Positions 44,284 to 54,360 are shown, counted from the first letter of the stretch. The stretch: 64,000 nucleotides of DNA from DASRFA01 sp035651755 (GCA_035651755.1 DASRFA010000044.1:62001-126000); one strand, 5' to 3'. Numbers and translations: made by a program. Notes: generated from the letters alone by a model not told the origin.

Positions 44284-45998
44284 GCGAGCCGTCGCAGCCC
44301 GCGCTCGCGGAGAACGACGAGCGCCTTCTCGTCCTCGCGCCAGTCGGCCGCGATGCGCCGCTGACGAAGTCGCTCCTCGAGCGCGTCGGCCTTCGCTGCG
44401 CGATCTGTGCGAACGTCGCCGAGCTGTGCCGGGAGATCCCGCGCGGCGCCGCTGCCGTCGTGATCGCGGAGGAGGTGCTCGTCAAGTCGGAGATGGCGCG
44501 GCTCGCGGCCGCGCTGCGCGAGCAGGAGCCGTGGTCCGACCTGCCGATCATCCTCTTCACGGGCGAAGGCGCCACCGTGCAGGCGCGCATCCCGACGGTC
44601 GAGTGGCTTCAGGGCCTCGGCAACGTGACGCTGCTCGATCGCCCCGTGCGGCCGATCACGATGGTGAGCACGGCGTTCGCGGCGATGCGGGCGCGCCGCC
44701 GCCAGTACGAAGGTCGCGCCGCGCTCGCGAACCAGCGCGCCGCCGTGCGCCAGCGCGACCAGTTCCTCGCGATGCTCGGCCACGAGCTGCGGAATCCCCT
44801 GGGCGCGATCGTGCTCGCGCTCGACGCGATCGACATGACGCGCGACAGCGCCCGCCAGCTCGCGATCCTGCGGCGACAGGCGGGTCACCTCGCGCGCCTC
44901 GTCGACGACCTCCTCGACGTGGCGCGCGTGACCGCCGGCAAGATCGCGCTCCAGCGCCGTCGGGTCGACGTCGCCGACATCGTGGAGCGCTGCATCGCCT
45001 CGATCATCGGCAGCCACGGCGTCCGGGCGGGCCGGGTCCGCCTCCATCGCCCGCCGCGCTCGCTGCCCGTCGACGGCGACCCGCTCCGGCTCGAGCAGGT
45101 GGTCGCGAACCTCCTGACGAACGCGGTCAAGTATGCCCCCGACGGGACGATCGACGTTCGGGTCGACGGGGCCGGCGACGACGCCGTGATCTCCGTCCGC
45201 GACCGCGGCATCGGCATTCCGCCGGAGATGCTGCACGCGGTCTTCGACCTCTTCGTGCAGGCCGAGCGCTCGCTGGATCGCGCCGAGGGCGGGATGGGGA
45301 TCGGGCTCACGCTCGTCCGGGCGCTCGTCGGGCTGCACGGCGGATCGGTCGCCGCGGACAGCGAAGGGCTCGGGCGGGGCAGCACCTTCACGGTGCGCCT
45401 TCCGCTCGCGAAGGGCGACGTCGAGAGCGAGAGGCCTCGCCCTGAGGCACCGGTACCGGCCGAGCCGGCGCCGGTCGCGCGCTCGGTCCTCGTCGTGGAG
45501 GACAACGAGGACAGCCGCGAGCTGTTCGCTCTGCTGCTCGAGAGCTTCGGCCACCGCGTCGCGACCGCCGCCGACGGCGCGGCCGGGGTCGCGATCGCGA
45601 TCGAGCAGAAGCCCGACGTCGTCTTCCTCGACATCGGCCTGCCGGGCATCACCGGCTACGGGGTCGCCCGCCGACTGCGCGCGGAGCTGGGCGGCGGCGT
45701 TTGCCTGATCGCCGTGACCGGCTACGGCCAGCCCGACGATCGCCAGCGGGCGATCGAGGCCGGCTTCGACCTGCACCTGACGAAGCCGATCGACGTCCGC
45801 GAGGTCGAGCGGCTGCTCGCGCAGCCGCACCTGCACGCGCACCGGCACGGCGGCGCGATCGATGGCGCCGCGGCCGATGGTGACGGCGCGGTCGGCGACC
45901 GCCACGCTGCGCCGGCGGGCGCCGACGGCTCGCTCGCGCCGGCGGGCGCCGCCGAGCCGCTTGGCGAAGCAGCGCGGCTGCCGTTCGTTCGGCTCTGA
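44280..45998 (+). CDS. Hybrid histidine kinase with C-terminal receiver domain
   Basis: 572 aa, soluble (no membrane helix seen). Domains: an N-terminal receiver-like domain without the phospho-Asp pattern (about 15-140), a coiled linker, the dimerisation/phosphotransfer helix FLAMLGHELRNPLGAIV with His168, the ATPase domain (N box LLTNAVKYAPDGTI, G boxes VRDRGIGIPP and GGMGIGLTLV), and a receiver domain VLVVEDNEDSRELF...VVFLDIGLPGITGYG with Asp451 and KPIDVREV. TTG 44280 overlaps the KaiC-like stop, so the two are translated together. Likely output: phosphotransfer controlled by the KaiC-like ATPase. The last 50 residues are Ala/Gly-rich. Confidence 0.88.
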   Translation: MSEPSQPALAENDERLLVLAPVGRDAPLTKSLLERVGLRCAICANVAELCREIPRGAAAVVIAEEVLVKSEMARLAAALREQEPWSDLPIILFTGEGATVQARIPTVEWLQGLGNVTLLDRPVRPITMVSTAFAAMRARRRQYEGRAALANQRAAVRQRDQFLAMLGHELRNPLGAIVLALDAIDMTRDSARQLAILRRQAGHLARLVDDLLDVARVTAGKIALQRRRVDVADIVERCIASIIGSHGVRAGRVRLHRPPRSLPVDGDPLRLEQVVANLLTNAVKYAPDGTIDVRVDGAGDDAVISVRDRGIGIPPEMLHAVFDLFVQAERSLDRAEGGMGIGLTLVRALVGLHGGSVAADSEGLGRGSTFTVRLPLAKGDVESERPRPEAPVPAEPAPVARSVLVVEDNEDSRELFALLLESFGHRVATAADGAAGVAIAIEQKPDVVFLDIGLPGITGYGVARRLRAELGGGVCLIAVTGYGQPDDRQRAIEAGFDLHLTKPIDVREVERLLAQPHLHAHRHGGAIDGAAADGDGAVGDRHAAPAGADGSLAPAGAAEPLGEAARLPFVRL

Positions 45999-46015
45999 GA
46001 TCGAAAGCGCGCGCG

Positions 46016-47128
46016 TCAGCGGCGCGCGGCGCCGTCCGCGGGAAGCTCCGGAAACGCCTCGGCGACGCCGCGGTGAACGATGCGACCGCCCCGCACGTTC
46101 AGCGCCCGCGCGAGCGGCGCGCTCGCCGCGATCGCCGCGTCGACGCCCTGGTCGGCGAGCTGGAGCGCATACCCGAGCGTCACGTTCGTGAGCGCGTGCG
46201 TGGAGGTGTGCGGCACGATGCCGGGCATGTTCGTCACACAGTAGTGGACGACGCCCTCCTCGACGTAGATCGGGTCGTCGTGCGTGGTCGGGCGCGAGGT
46301 CTCGGCGGTGCCGCCTTGATCGATCGAGACGTCGACCAGCGCCGCACCTCTCCTCATCGCGCGCACCAGGGACCTCGGCAGGAGCTTCGGCGCGCGCGCT
46401 CCCGGGATGAGCACGGTGCCGACGACGAGGTCCGCGGGCAGAATCTCCTCCTCGATGTTCGCGCGGTTCGACATCACGGTCGTCACGTGGCCGCCGAGGA
46501 TGTCGTGCACGTAGCGGAGGCGCGCGGGATTGACGTCGAGGATGCTGACGTCGGCACCGACGCCGACGGCGACCTGACACGCGTTCGTGCCCGCGATGCC
46601 GGCGCCCACGATGACGACCTTTCCCGGTCGCACCCCGGAAGCGCCCGAGAGGAGGACGCCGCGGCCGCCGTTCTGGTTGTGCAGGCACCACGCGCCCACC
46701 TGGATCGAGAGGCGCCCGGCGACCTCGCTCATCGGAGCGAGGAGCGGCAGCGAGCCGTCGTCGAGCTGGAGGGTCTCGTACGCGAGCGCGGTCACCCCGC
46801 TCTCGACGAGCGCGCGCGTGAGGGGCTCGCTCGCGGCGAGGTGCAGGTAGGTGAAGAGTACGAGGTTCGGCCGAAGGCGCGCGAGCTCGTCGCCCCACGG
46901 CTCCTTCACCTTGAGGACGAGCTCGCTCTCCGACCAGACCGCGTCCGCGCCGTCCGCGATCGTCGCGCCCGCCTCGGCGTAGCGCGCGTCCGGGAGCCCG
47001 GAGCCGTCGCCGGCGCCGCGCTCGACGAGAACGCGGTGCCCGTGCGCGGCGAGCGCTGCCGCGCCGGCCGGCGTGAGCGCCACGCGCTTCTCCTCCGGCT
47101 TGACCTCGCGCGGCACCCCGACGACCAC
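46016..47128 (-). CDS. ald: Alanine dehydrogenase
   Basis: NAD-dependent interconversion of alanine with pyruvate and ammonia (370 aa). MVVGVPREVKPEEKRVALTP at the start is typical. Substrate residues are in ELVLKVKEPW (Lys) and LFTYLHLAAS (His); the nucleotide fold GKVVIVGAGIAGTNACQVAVGVGADVSILD and VPHTSTHALTNVT near the end complete the family pattern. The GTG start is the first codon of the conserved region. Convergent with the kinase gene and divergent from folD, so it is on its own. It can supply or use ammonia from the nearby glycine cleavage system. Confidence 0.94.
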   Translation of the reverse strand: MVVGVPREVKPEEKRVALTPAGAAALAAHGHRVLVERGAGDGSGLPDARYAEAGATIADGADAVWSESELVLKVKEPWGDELARLRPNLVLFTYLHLAASEPLTRALVESGVTALAYETLQLDDGSLPLLAPMSEVAGRLSIQVGAWCLHNQNGGRGVLLSGASGVRPGKVVIVGAGIAGTNACQVAVGVGADVSILDVNPARLRYVHDILGGHVTTVMSNRANIEEEILPADLVVGTVLIPGARAPKLLPRSLVRAMRRGAALVDVSIDQGGTAETSRPTTHDDPIYVEEGVVHYCVTNMPGIVPHTSTHALTNVTLGYALQLADQGVDAAIAASAPLARALNVRGGRIVHRGVAEAFPELPADGAARR

Positions 47129-47213
47129 GGGCGCACCGTATCACGGCGCGCGCGCTCGCGCGCACGGTGCGGCGGCTGGACAGCCCCGGGGCCGGCCGGT
47201 ATGCAGCGCGGCG

Positions 47214-48080
47214 ATGGCGGAGGACGAGGCGCGGCGGGCGCGCGTGATCGACGGCAAGGCGGTCGCGGCCCGCGTGCGCGAGGAGGTGCGCGTGCGCGTC
47301 GACGAGCTGCGCGCGCGCGGTTCGACTCCCGGTCTCGCGACCGTCCTCGTCGGCGACGACCCGGCGTCCGCGATCTACGTCGGCAACAAGGAGAAGGCGT
47401 GCCGCGCGCTCGGCATCGCCTCCTTCGGCTTCCGGCTGCCGGCGACGACGCCGCAGGCCGAGCTGCTCGCGCTCGTCGACGACCTGAACCGCCGGAGCGA
47501 CGTGCACGGCATCCTGGTGCAGCTCCCGCTGCCGGCGGGTCTCGACGCGCAGCAGGTCATCGAGCGCGTCCACCCGGACAAGGACGTCGACGGTCTCCAC
47601 CCGGTGAGCCAGGGTCGGCTCCTCGCGGGCGCGCCCGGTTTGCGGTCCTGTACGCCGCTCGGGGTGATGCGCCTCATCGCGGAGGCGGGCGTCGATCCGA
47701 AAGGCCTGAACGCGGTCGTCGTCGGGCGGAGCCTGCTCGTCGGCAAGCCGGTCGCGCTGCTGCTGCTCGAGCGCCACGCGACCGTCACGATGTGCCACAC
47801 GCGGACGCGCGACCTCGCGGCGGAGGTCGGGCGCGCCGACATCCTGATCGCGGCCGCCGGCAAGCCGCGCGTGATCCGCGGCGAGTGGATCAAGCCGGGC
47901 GCGACCGTGATCGACGTCGGCACGAACCGGACGGAAAGGGGCCTCGTCGGCGACGTCGAGTTCGAAGCGGCCGCGCTGCGGGCCGGCGCGATCACACCGG
48001 TGCCGGGCGGCGTCGGCCCGATGACGATCGCGATGCTGCTCTCGAACACGGTCGAGGCCGCCGCCGCGACGCTCGCCTGA
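47214..48080 (+). CDS. folD: Bifunctional methylene-THF dehydrogenase / methenyl-THF cyclohydrolase
   Basis: 288 aa. Conserved parts: ASAIYVGNKEKACRALGI (Tyr and Lys of the active site), GILVQLPLPAGLD, PDKDVDGLHPVSQGRL, SCTPLGVMRLI and VVVGRSLLVGKPVALLLLERHATVT, then ITPVPGGVGPMTIAMLL. ATG 47214 is set by the normal protein length. It is followed by gcvT after one base. Together with gcvTHP it makes and oxidises methylene-THF from glycine. Confidence 0.96.
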   Translation: MAEDEARRARVIDGKAVAARVREEVRVRVDELRARGSTPGLATVLVGDDPASAIYVGNKEKACRALGIASFGFRLPATTPQAELLALVDDLNRRSDVHGILVQLPLPAGLDAQQVIERVHPDKDVDGLHPVSQGRLLAGAPGLRSCTPLGVMRLIAEAGVDPKGLNAVVVGRSLLVGKPVALLLLERHATVTMCHTRTRDLAAEVGRADILIAAAGKPRVIRGEWIKPGATVIDVGTNRTERGLVGDVEFEAAALRAGAITPVPGGVGPMTIAMLLSNTVEAAAATLA

Positions 48081-48081
48081 C

Positions 48082-49182
<1,101 letters not shown>

Positions 49183-49198
49183 GGACAGGACGCGAGAC

Positions 49199-49591
49199 AT
49201 GGAGTTTCCCGAGGATCTCAAGTACACGCGCGAGCACGAGTGGGTGTCGCTCGACGGCAACGTCGCGACGGTCGGCATCACCGACCACGCGCAGCAGCAG
49301 CTCGGCGACGTGGTGTTCGTCGAGCTGCCCGCGATCGGCGATCGCCTCGAGAAGTCCGACGCCTTCGGCGTCGTCGAATCGACCAAGGCCGTCTCCGACG
49401 TCTACGCCCCGGTCTCGGGCGAGATCGCCGAGGTGAACGACGACCTCCCGGACAACCCGGAGCTCCTCAACGAGGATCCCTACGGCGACGGGTGGATGGT
49501 CAAGATCACGCTTTCCGATCGCGGCGATCTCGACGACCTCATGAGCGCCGAGGAGTATCGCCGCTTCGTCGAGGAGGCGGCCGAGGAGTGA
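49199..49591 (+). CDS. gcvH: Glycine cleavage system H protein
   Basis: 130 aa lipoyl carrier. The lipoylation site is ESTKAVSDVYAPVSG with Lys63. MEFPEDLKYTREHEWVSL at the start and LNEDPYGDGWMVKITL are typical. GAGGACAGGA stands ahead of ATG 49199. The gap to gcvPA (49592-49693) is about 100 bases and shows nothing distinct. Confidence 0.97.
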   Translation: MEFPEDLKYTREHEWVSLDGNVATVGITDHAQQQLGDVVFVELPAIGDRLEKSDAFGVVESTKAVSDVYAPVSGEIAEVNDDLPDNPELLNEDPYGDGWMVKITLSDRGDLDDLMSAEEYRRFVEEAAEE

Positions 49592-49693
49592 CGGCGAGCG
49601 TGTCGCGGCGCGCCGCGCGCGCTTGAACGGCGGCGCACGGTTGCTAGCGTCGGTGCCACTCGACGCCGCGATCGTCGGCATGTCGCATCCGCG

Positions 49694-51040
49694 ATGGATT
49701 TCACTCCCCACACCGAAGCCGACGTCGCCGAGATGCTGGCCGCGATCGGGGCGGCGCAGGTCTCGGACCTCTTCGCGCACCTTCCGGAGGAGGTCCGGCT
49801 GCGGGCGCCGCTCGACATCGCGCCCGGCCTCTGCGAGCCCGATCTGCGCGCCCGCCTGGCCTCTCTCGCCACGCGCAACCGCGCCGAGACGCTTTCCTTC
49901 GTGGGAGCGGGTGCGTACCCGCACTTCGTGCCGGCGGCGGTGGACGCGCTCGCGTCGCGCTCGGAATTCGCGACCGCCTACACGCCGTACCAGCCCGAGG
50001 TGAGCCAGGGGACGCTGCAGGCGATCTTCGAGTTCCAGACGGTGAGCGCGATCCTCCTCGGTACCGAGGTCGCGAACGCGAGCATGTACGACGGCGCCTC
50101 CGCCGCGGCGGAAGCGGTCCTGATGGCGCTCCGCGTGCGGGGCGGGAAGTCGCCCGCGCGGCGCGTCCTGGTGGCCCGCTCCCTCCACCCGAACGTCCGG
50201 GGCGTCATCGCCACCTACGCGCGCGATCTCGAGGGCGTCGACGTCTCCGAGCTCGCCTGGCGGGCCGACGGCCGCGTCGACCTGCCGGCGGGCGACGGCG
50301 GCGACGACATCGCGTGCGTCGTCGTCGGCTATCCGAACTTCTTCGGGGTCGTGGAGGACCTGCGGTCCGTGGTCGCGTGGGCGCGCGCGCGCCGCGCCCT
50401 CGTCGTGACGGTCACGCTCGAGCCCCTCGCGCTCGGCTGGCTCACCGCGCCCGGGCGGCTCGACGTGGACATCGCCGTCGCGGAAGGGCAGGGCCTCGGC
50501 CTCCCGATGAGCTACGGCGGCCCCGGAGTCGGCCTCTTCGGGACGCGGGAGCGCTTCCTCCGATCGATGCCCGGTCGCATCGTCGGCGAGACGGTCGACG
50601 CCGACGGCCGCCGTGGCTTCTGCTTGACGCTCTCGACGCGCGAGCAGCACATCCGACGCGAGAAGGCGACGTCGAACATCTGCACGAACCACAGCCTGTG
50701 CGCCCTCGCGTTCACCGTGTGCGTCTCGCTGCTCGGCCCGGGCGGTCTTCGCGACCTCGCGCGGCTGAACGCGCGGAAGCTCCGCTACGCCGTCGCGAAG
50801 CTCGCCGGCGTCGGTCTCTCGGAGGCCTTCACCGGACCCACGTTCAACGAGTGCGTCGTGCGCGCGCCCGGAGCGTCGCAGCGCTGGGAGCGCCTCCTCC
50901 GGCGCGGCATCGTCGCCGGGCTGCCGCTCGAGCGCTTCTATCCCGAGCTCGGCGACGCGCTCCTCCTGTGCGCGACCGACGTCCACCGGCGCGCCGACAT
51001 CGATCGCCTGGCGGCGGAATGGCAATCGGCGCAGGCGTGA
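49694..51040 (+). CDS. gcvPA: Glycine decarboxylase subunit 1 (GcvPA)
   Basis: 448 aa N-terminal half of the split glycine decarboxylase. HTEADVAEMLAAIG, FVGAGAYPHFVPAAVDAL, AYTPYQPEVSQGTLQAIFEFQT and GLGLPMSYGGPGVGLFGTRE are typical. It lacks the PLP lysine, which is in GcvPB. Its TGA overlaps the gcvPB ATG (TGATG), as expected for two subunits made in equal amounts. Confidence 0.95.
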   Translation: MDFTPHTEADVAEMLAAIGAAQVSDLFAHLPEEVRLRAPLDIAPGLCEPDLRARLASLATRNRAETLSFVGAGAYPHFVPAAVDALASRSEFATAYTPYQPEVSQGTLQAIFEFQTVSAILLGTEVANASMYDGASAAAEAVLMALRVRGGKSPARRVLVARSLHPNVRGVIATYARDLEGVDVSELAWRADGRVDLPAGDGGDDIACVVVGYPNFFGVVEDLRSVVAWARARRALVVTVTLEPLALGWLTAPGRLDVDIAVAEGQGLGLPMSYGGPGVGLFGTRERFLRSMPGRIVGETVDADGRRGFCLTLSTREQHIRREKATSNICTNHSLCALAFTVCVSLLGPGGLRDLARLNARKLRYAVAKLAGVGLSEAFTGPTFNECVVRAPGASQRWERLLRRGIVAGLPLERFYPELGDALLLCATDVHRRADIDRLAAEWQSAQA

Positions 51041-52536
51041 TGGCGACCGGGACGGAAACGGCCGCGGCGAGCGAGCCGCTCCTCTTCGAGGCGAGCGTAC
51101 CGGGCCGGCGCGGAGCGTCGCTGCCCGCGGACGACATCCCGCCCGAGATCGCGCCCGCGGCGATCGAGGACGAGCTCGCGCGCCCGGAGCTCGGCGACCT
51201 GCCCGAGCTCAGCGAGCTCGACGTCGTCCGCCACTTCACGCGCCTCTCGCAGTGGAACTTCTCGATCGCGACCAACTTCTATCCGCTCGGGTCGTGCACG
51301 ATGAAGTACAACCCGATCGTGAACGAGTGGGCGGCTCGCCTTCCCGGCTTCGCCGACATCCACCCGCTGTGGCCGGACGTCCTCGTGCAGGGCGCTCTCG
51401 CGCTCGAGCGCGAGCTCGAGGAAATGCTGGCGCGCGTGAGCGGCATGGATGCGGTGACGCTCACGCCGGCCGCCGGCGCGCAGGGCGAGTTCGTCGGCAT
51501 CAAGATGGTGCGGGCGCACCACGTGCGATCGGGGAACCCGCGGCACACCGTGCTCATTCCGGCGAGCGCGCACGGCACCAACCCCGCGACGTCCGCGCTC
51601 TGCGGGTATCGAGTCGCCGAGATCCCCGTCGGGCGCGACGGGCTCATGCACCTGTCCGACGTGACGCCGCACCTCGGCGACGACGTCGCCGCGATCATGA
51701 TCACGAACCCGAACACGCTCGGCCTCTTCGAGCGCGAGGTGCGCGCGATCGCGGACGCCGTGCACGCATGCGGCGGGCTCGTCTACATCGACGGCGCGAA
51801 CATGAACGCGCTCTGCGGCGTGTCGCGCCCGGGCGACATGGGCGCCGACGTCCTCCACATCAACCTCCACAAGACGTTCTCGACCCCGCACGGCGGCGGC
51901 GGCCCGGGCGCCGGCCCGGTCTGCGTCAAGAAGATCCTGGAGCCGTACCTGCCGGTGCCGCGCATCGTGCCCGTCGAGGGCGGGCTCCGGCTGTCCGAAG
52001 ATTTCCCGCACTCGATCGGCCGCGTCCGGACCTTCCAGGGCAACTTCGGGATGCTGGTGCGAGCGTTCACCTACATGTCGGCGCTCGGCGGCGACGGGAT
52101 CGCGCGCATGACCGAGCGCGCCGTGCTGAACGCCAACTACCTCCGGCGGAAGCTCGAGGGCCTCCTCCAGATCGCGCAGACCGAGCCGTGCCTGCACGAG
52201 TGCGTCTTCACCGACCAGTCGCTCGCCGGGACCGGTGTCAAGACACTCGACGTCGCGAAGCGGCTCCTCGACTACGGCTTCCACGCGCCGACGATCTACT
52301 TCCCGCTGGTCGTCGCCGGCGCCCTCATGATCGAGCCGACCGAGAGCGAGAGCCGCCAGACCCTCGACGCCTTCGCCGCCGCGATCGCCGCCATCGTCGA
52401 AGAGGCGCGCACCGACCCCGACCGCGTCCACACGGCCCCCCACACCACCCGCGTCCGCCGCCTCGACGAGACCCGCGCCGCCCGACACCCGGTGCTGCGC
52501 TGGCGACGAAACCGTCGCGAACCGGCCACAACGTAG
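51040..52536 (+). CDS. gcvPB: Glycine decarboxylase subunit 2 (GcvPB)
   Basis: 498 aa, carries the PLP cofactor on Lys278 in LHINLHKTFSTPHGGGGPGAGPV. Also present: SQWNFSIATNFYPLGSCTMKYNP, ASAHGTNPATSALCGY and GVKTLDVAKRLLDYGFHAPTIYFPLVV. Releases CO2 from glycine and loads aminomethyl onto GcvH. ATG 51040 is favoured by the TGATG overlap; an ATG 21 bases upstream is also in frame. Last gene of the folD-gcvTHPAPB operon. Confidence 0.95.
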   Translation: MATGTETAAASEPLLFEASVPGRRGASLPADDIPPEIAPAAIEDELARPELGDLPELSELDVVRHFTRLSQWNFSIATNFYPLGSCTMKYNPIVNEWAARLPGFADIHPLWPDVLVQGALALERELEEMLARVSGMDAVTLTPAAGAQGEFVGIKMVRAHHVRSGNPRHTVLIPASAHGTNPATSALCGYRVAEIPVGRDGLMHLSDVTPHLGDDVAAIMITNPNTLGLFEREVRAIADAVHACGGLVYIDGANMNALCGVSRPGDMGADVLHINLHKTFSTPHGGGGPGAGPVCVKKILEPYLPVPRIVPVEGGLRLSEDFPHSIGRVRTFQGNFGMLVRAFTYMSALGGDGIARMTERAVLNANYLRRKLEGLLQIAQTEPCLHECVFTDQSLAGTGVKTLDVAKRLLDYGFHAPTIYFPLVVAGALMIEPTESESRQTLDAFAAAIAAIVEEARTDPDRVHTAPHTTRVRRLDETRAARHPVLRWRRNRREPATT

Positions 52537-52581
52537 CGCCGATCGGCCCGCGGCCGCAGGCAGACGTACCGAGTTTAGAAG

Positions 52582-52628
52582 TGCTGCCGCAGCGACGCGC
52601 GGCGAGCCGCGCGAGCGGCCACCGGCGC
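52582..52628 (+). repeat. 47-nt dispersed intergenic repeat, copy C
   Basis: Two differences from copy A, with the central GCGCGGC-GA-GCCGCGC palindrome unchanged. It lies downstream of gcvPB. Confidence 0.8.
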
Positions 52629-52672
52629 TAGCTGGCGCTCAGGGCGCCCGATCAGTCGGCACGTGGTGCAAG

Positions 52673-52798
52673 CGGCGGGAGCGGCGCGTGAGCGAGCACC
52701 GGCAGCGACGTTGGAGGAGGCGCCCTTCCTCATCCATGAGACAACAGAGGGCGCCTCCGACAGGAGTCGCCGTGCTCGCTCAGGCGCCGCTCCCGCCG
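52673..52798 (+). repeat. Large palindromic element, copy 2 (about 126 nt)
   Basis: Left arm 52673-52730 and right arm 52749-52798 pair over the outer 25 bases, with the shared inner segment CAGCGACGTTGGAGGAGG on the left and TCCGACAGGAGTCG on the right. These are the same inner motifs as in copy 1, reversed in orientation. The outer stems are different in sequence but still complementary, which suggests that pairing is selected. Confidence 0.75.
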
Positions 52799-52860
52799 CG
52801 CTCGGACGCCGCCGGCCTCGCTCGGGCGACGCGCCGCGCTGGTGTGAGCGTCAAGCGCCG

Positions 52861-54084
52861 CTACAGCAACCCGACGCGCAACCGGCTCTCGATCGCCTGG
52901 ATCTGCGGCTCGCCCGCCCCGGGACCGATCGCGGCCGCGAGCTGCGCCTGGAACACGAACTCGAACTCGCCCTTGTCGTTCGCGGCCGACGCCGGCGGGT
53001 TCTGGTCGAAGGCGGCCTGCCGAAGCGCGTTCAGGAGCGTCTGGTCGACGGCGAGGCTGCCGGAGCGCTCCTCGACGTCGATGTCCTTGAGCTTCCCGTT
53101 CCGGTCGAGCGTCGCGCGCACGGTGATCGCGTCGTGCGCGGCGAGCACGTCCTTCAAGCCCAGGTCGCGGCGCTGGTAGATGAGGAGGTTCTGGAAGACG
53201 CGCGTTCCGACGCGGCGGACGAAGGGGGCGAAGCGATCGGCCTTGGTGTTCAGCAGGGTCAGGTTGCCCTGTGCGACGTCGGGGAGGTCGTCGAACGTGC
53301 CGCGCGGGCCGGAGAAGATGCCGCGCACCGGCGGCGGCGCGCTCATGAGATCGCGGCGAGGGTCGACGGCGGCGGAGCGCTCGTCGGCTCGCCCGGACGG
53401 AGCGCCGTCGTCCGGCTCCCGGGCGGCCGCCTCGTTCCGGGCGAGGACCTCGGCGGGCGGCGCGAGGAGCCGATCGAGGCCGGGGAGCGGCTTTCCGGCC
53501 GGCATCGTCTCACCCGGGACGTCGATCTCCCCGCGGCTCGGAGGCGGCGCGGCGCGCGCGCTCCGCGTGTCGGCTTTGGCCGCGGGGCGTGGGGGCGGCG
53601 CGGCGCGCGGCGCGGCCGGGCGAGCAGGGGCCGCGGGTGGCGCGGGCGGCGGCTTCGGCGCGGTCGCGACCCTCTCCGCCGGCGGCGTCTCGCTCGACGT
53701 CCCCGCTTCCGGGTTTCCGCGCTTGACGCTCTCCTTGTCGACGCGGTTGTCGCGATCGCTGAGATAGGCGCGCCCGAGCGGCGGCTGCTCGTTCTCCTGG
53801 TCGGAAGGTGCGACGATCTGGTTCTGGACGCGGGCTGCGTCGCGCGGCGGGGCGGGCGCTTTGGCCGGCGGCGCGGGACGCGCGGCCGGCGCGGCGCGCT
53901 GCGCCGGCGCGGGCGGAGGTGGCGGCGCGAGCTTCACGACGATCGGCGGGGGCTCGGCCTCGCCGAGCGACAGCTTCGCCCGGTTCAGCCAGGCGAGGAC
54001 GGTCAGGTGGAGCAGCAGCGACAGCGCGAGGAACGTCGCGAAGACCGACGGCCGGGGACGCTGTGGCGTCAGCGCGAACGCCAC
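52861..54084 (-). CDS. TonB-like energy-transducing protein
   Basis: 407 aa. N-terminal membrane helix PSVFATFLALSLLLHLTVLAWLNRA (about 10-34), then a long Pro/Ala-rich spacer (about 40-240) and a C-terminal TonB-like domain (VRATLDRNGKLKDIDVEERSGSLAVDQTLLNALRQAAF). This is the shape of TonB/TolA-like proteins which couple the inner membrane to outer-membrane receptors or to gliding machinery. No ExbB/ExbD is present. GTG 54084 follows AAGGAG at 8 bases. It is divergent from tatA by 48 bases. Confidence 0.75.
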   Translation of the reverse strand: MAFALTPQRPRPSVFATFLALSLLLHLTVLAWLNRAKLSLGEAEPPPIVVKLAPPPPPAPAQRAAPAARPAPPAKAPAPPRDAARVQNQIVAPSDQENEQPPLGRAYLSDRDNRVDKESVKRGNPEAGTSSETPPAERVATAPKPPPAPPAAPARPAAPRAAPPPRPAAKADTRSARAAPPPSRGEIDVPGETMPAGKPLPGLDRLLAPPAEVLARNEAAAREPDDGAPSGRADERSAAVDPRRDLMSAPPPVRGIFSGPRGTFDDLPDVAQGNLTLLNTKADRFAPFVRRVGTRVFQNLLIYQRRDLGLKDVLAAHDAITVRATLDRNGKLKDIDVEERSGSLAVDQTLLNALRQAAFDQNPPASAANDKGEFEFVFQAQLAAAIGPGAGEPQIQAIESRLRVGLL

Positions 54085-54132
54085 CGCATCGTCTCCTTGC
54101 GGGGGGCGAGCCCGTGGCCTACAGTCGCCTCG

Positions 54133-54330
54133 ATGGGTCTCGGTGTCCCCGAGCTGCTGATCATCCTGGCGGTCGTGCTGATCATCTTCGGGCCGGGAAA
54201 GCTGCCGGCGCTCGGCAGCGGAATCGGTAACGCGATCCGGAATTTTCGCAAAGAGGTGAACCAGCCGGACGCGATCGACGTGACGCCCGACCGTCCGGAC
54301 GGCAAGCCCTCTCCCGACAAGCCCGCCTGA
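54133..54330 (+). CDS. tatA: Twin-arginine translocase subunit TatA
   Basis: 65 aa. Single N-terminal helix and amphipathic helix: MGLGVPELLIILAVVLIIFGPGKLPALGSGIGNAIRNFRKEV. The FGPGKLP hinge is the family signature. It forms the pore of the Sec-independent exporter. Not next to tatB or tatC. The C-terminal tail is short and polar (DRPDGKPSPDKPA). Confidence 0.93.
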   Translation: MGLGVPELLIILAVVLIIFGPGKLPALGSGIGNAIRNFRKEVNQPDAIDVTPDRPDGKPSPDKPA

Positions 54331-54360
54331 CCTCGGCGCCGGCGGCGCGCGCGACCGCAC

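Larger units (their letters stand above)
52537..52860. other. 324-bp gap between gcvPB and the TonB-like gene, holding two repeat elements
   Basis: Contains the third 47-nt repeat (52582-52628) and the second palindromic element (52673-52798). Both genes point into this gap, so the elements lie in a convergent 3' region. No protein-like frame is credible here. Confidence 0.6.

Noticed and set aside
47129..48081. Glycine riboswitch for the gcv operon
   Set aside because: folD ends one base before gcvT, and the short space before folD has no tandem glycine-aptamer pattern.
52861..54084. Long Pro/Ala-rich protein as a spurious frame
   Set aside because: Kept as a gene because it has a ribosome binding site, a clear membrane helix and a TonB-like C-terminal domain.
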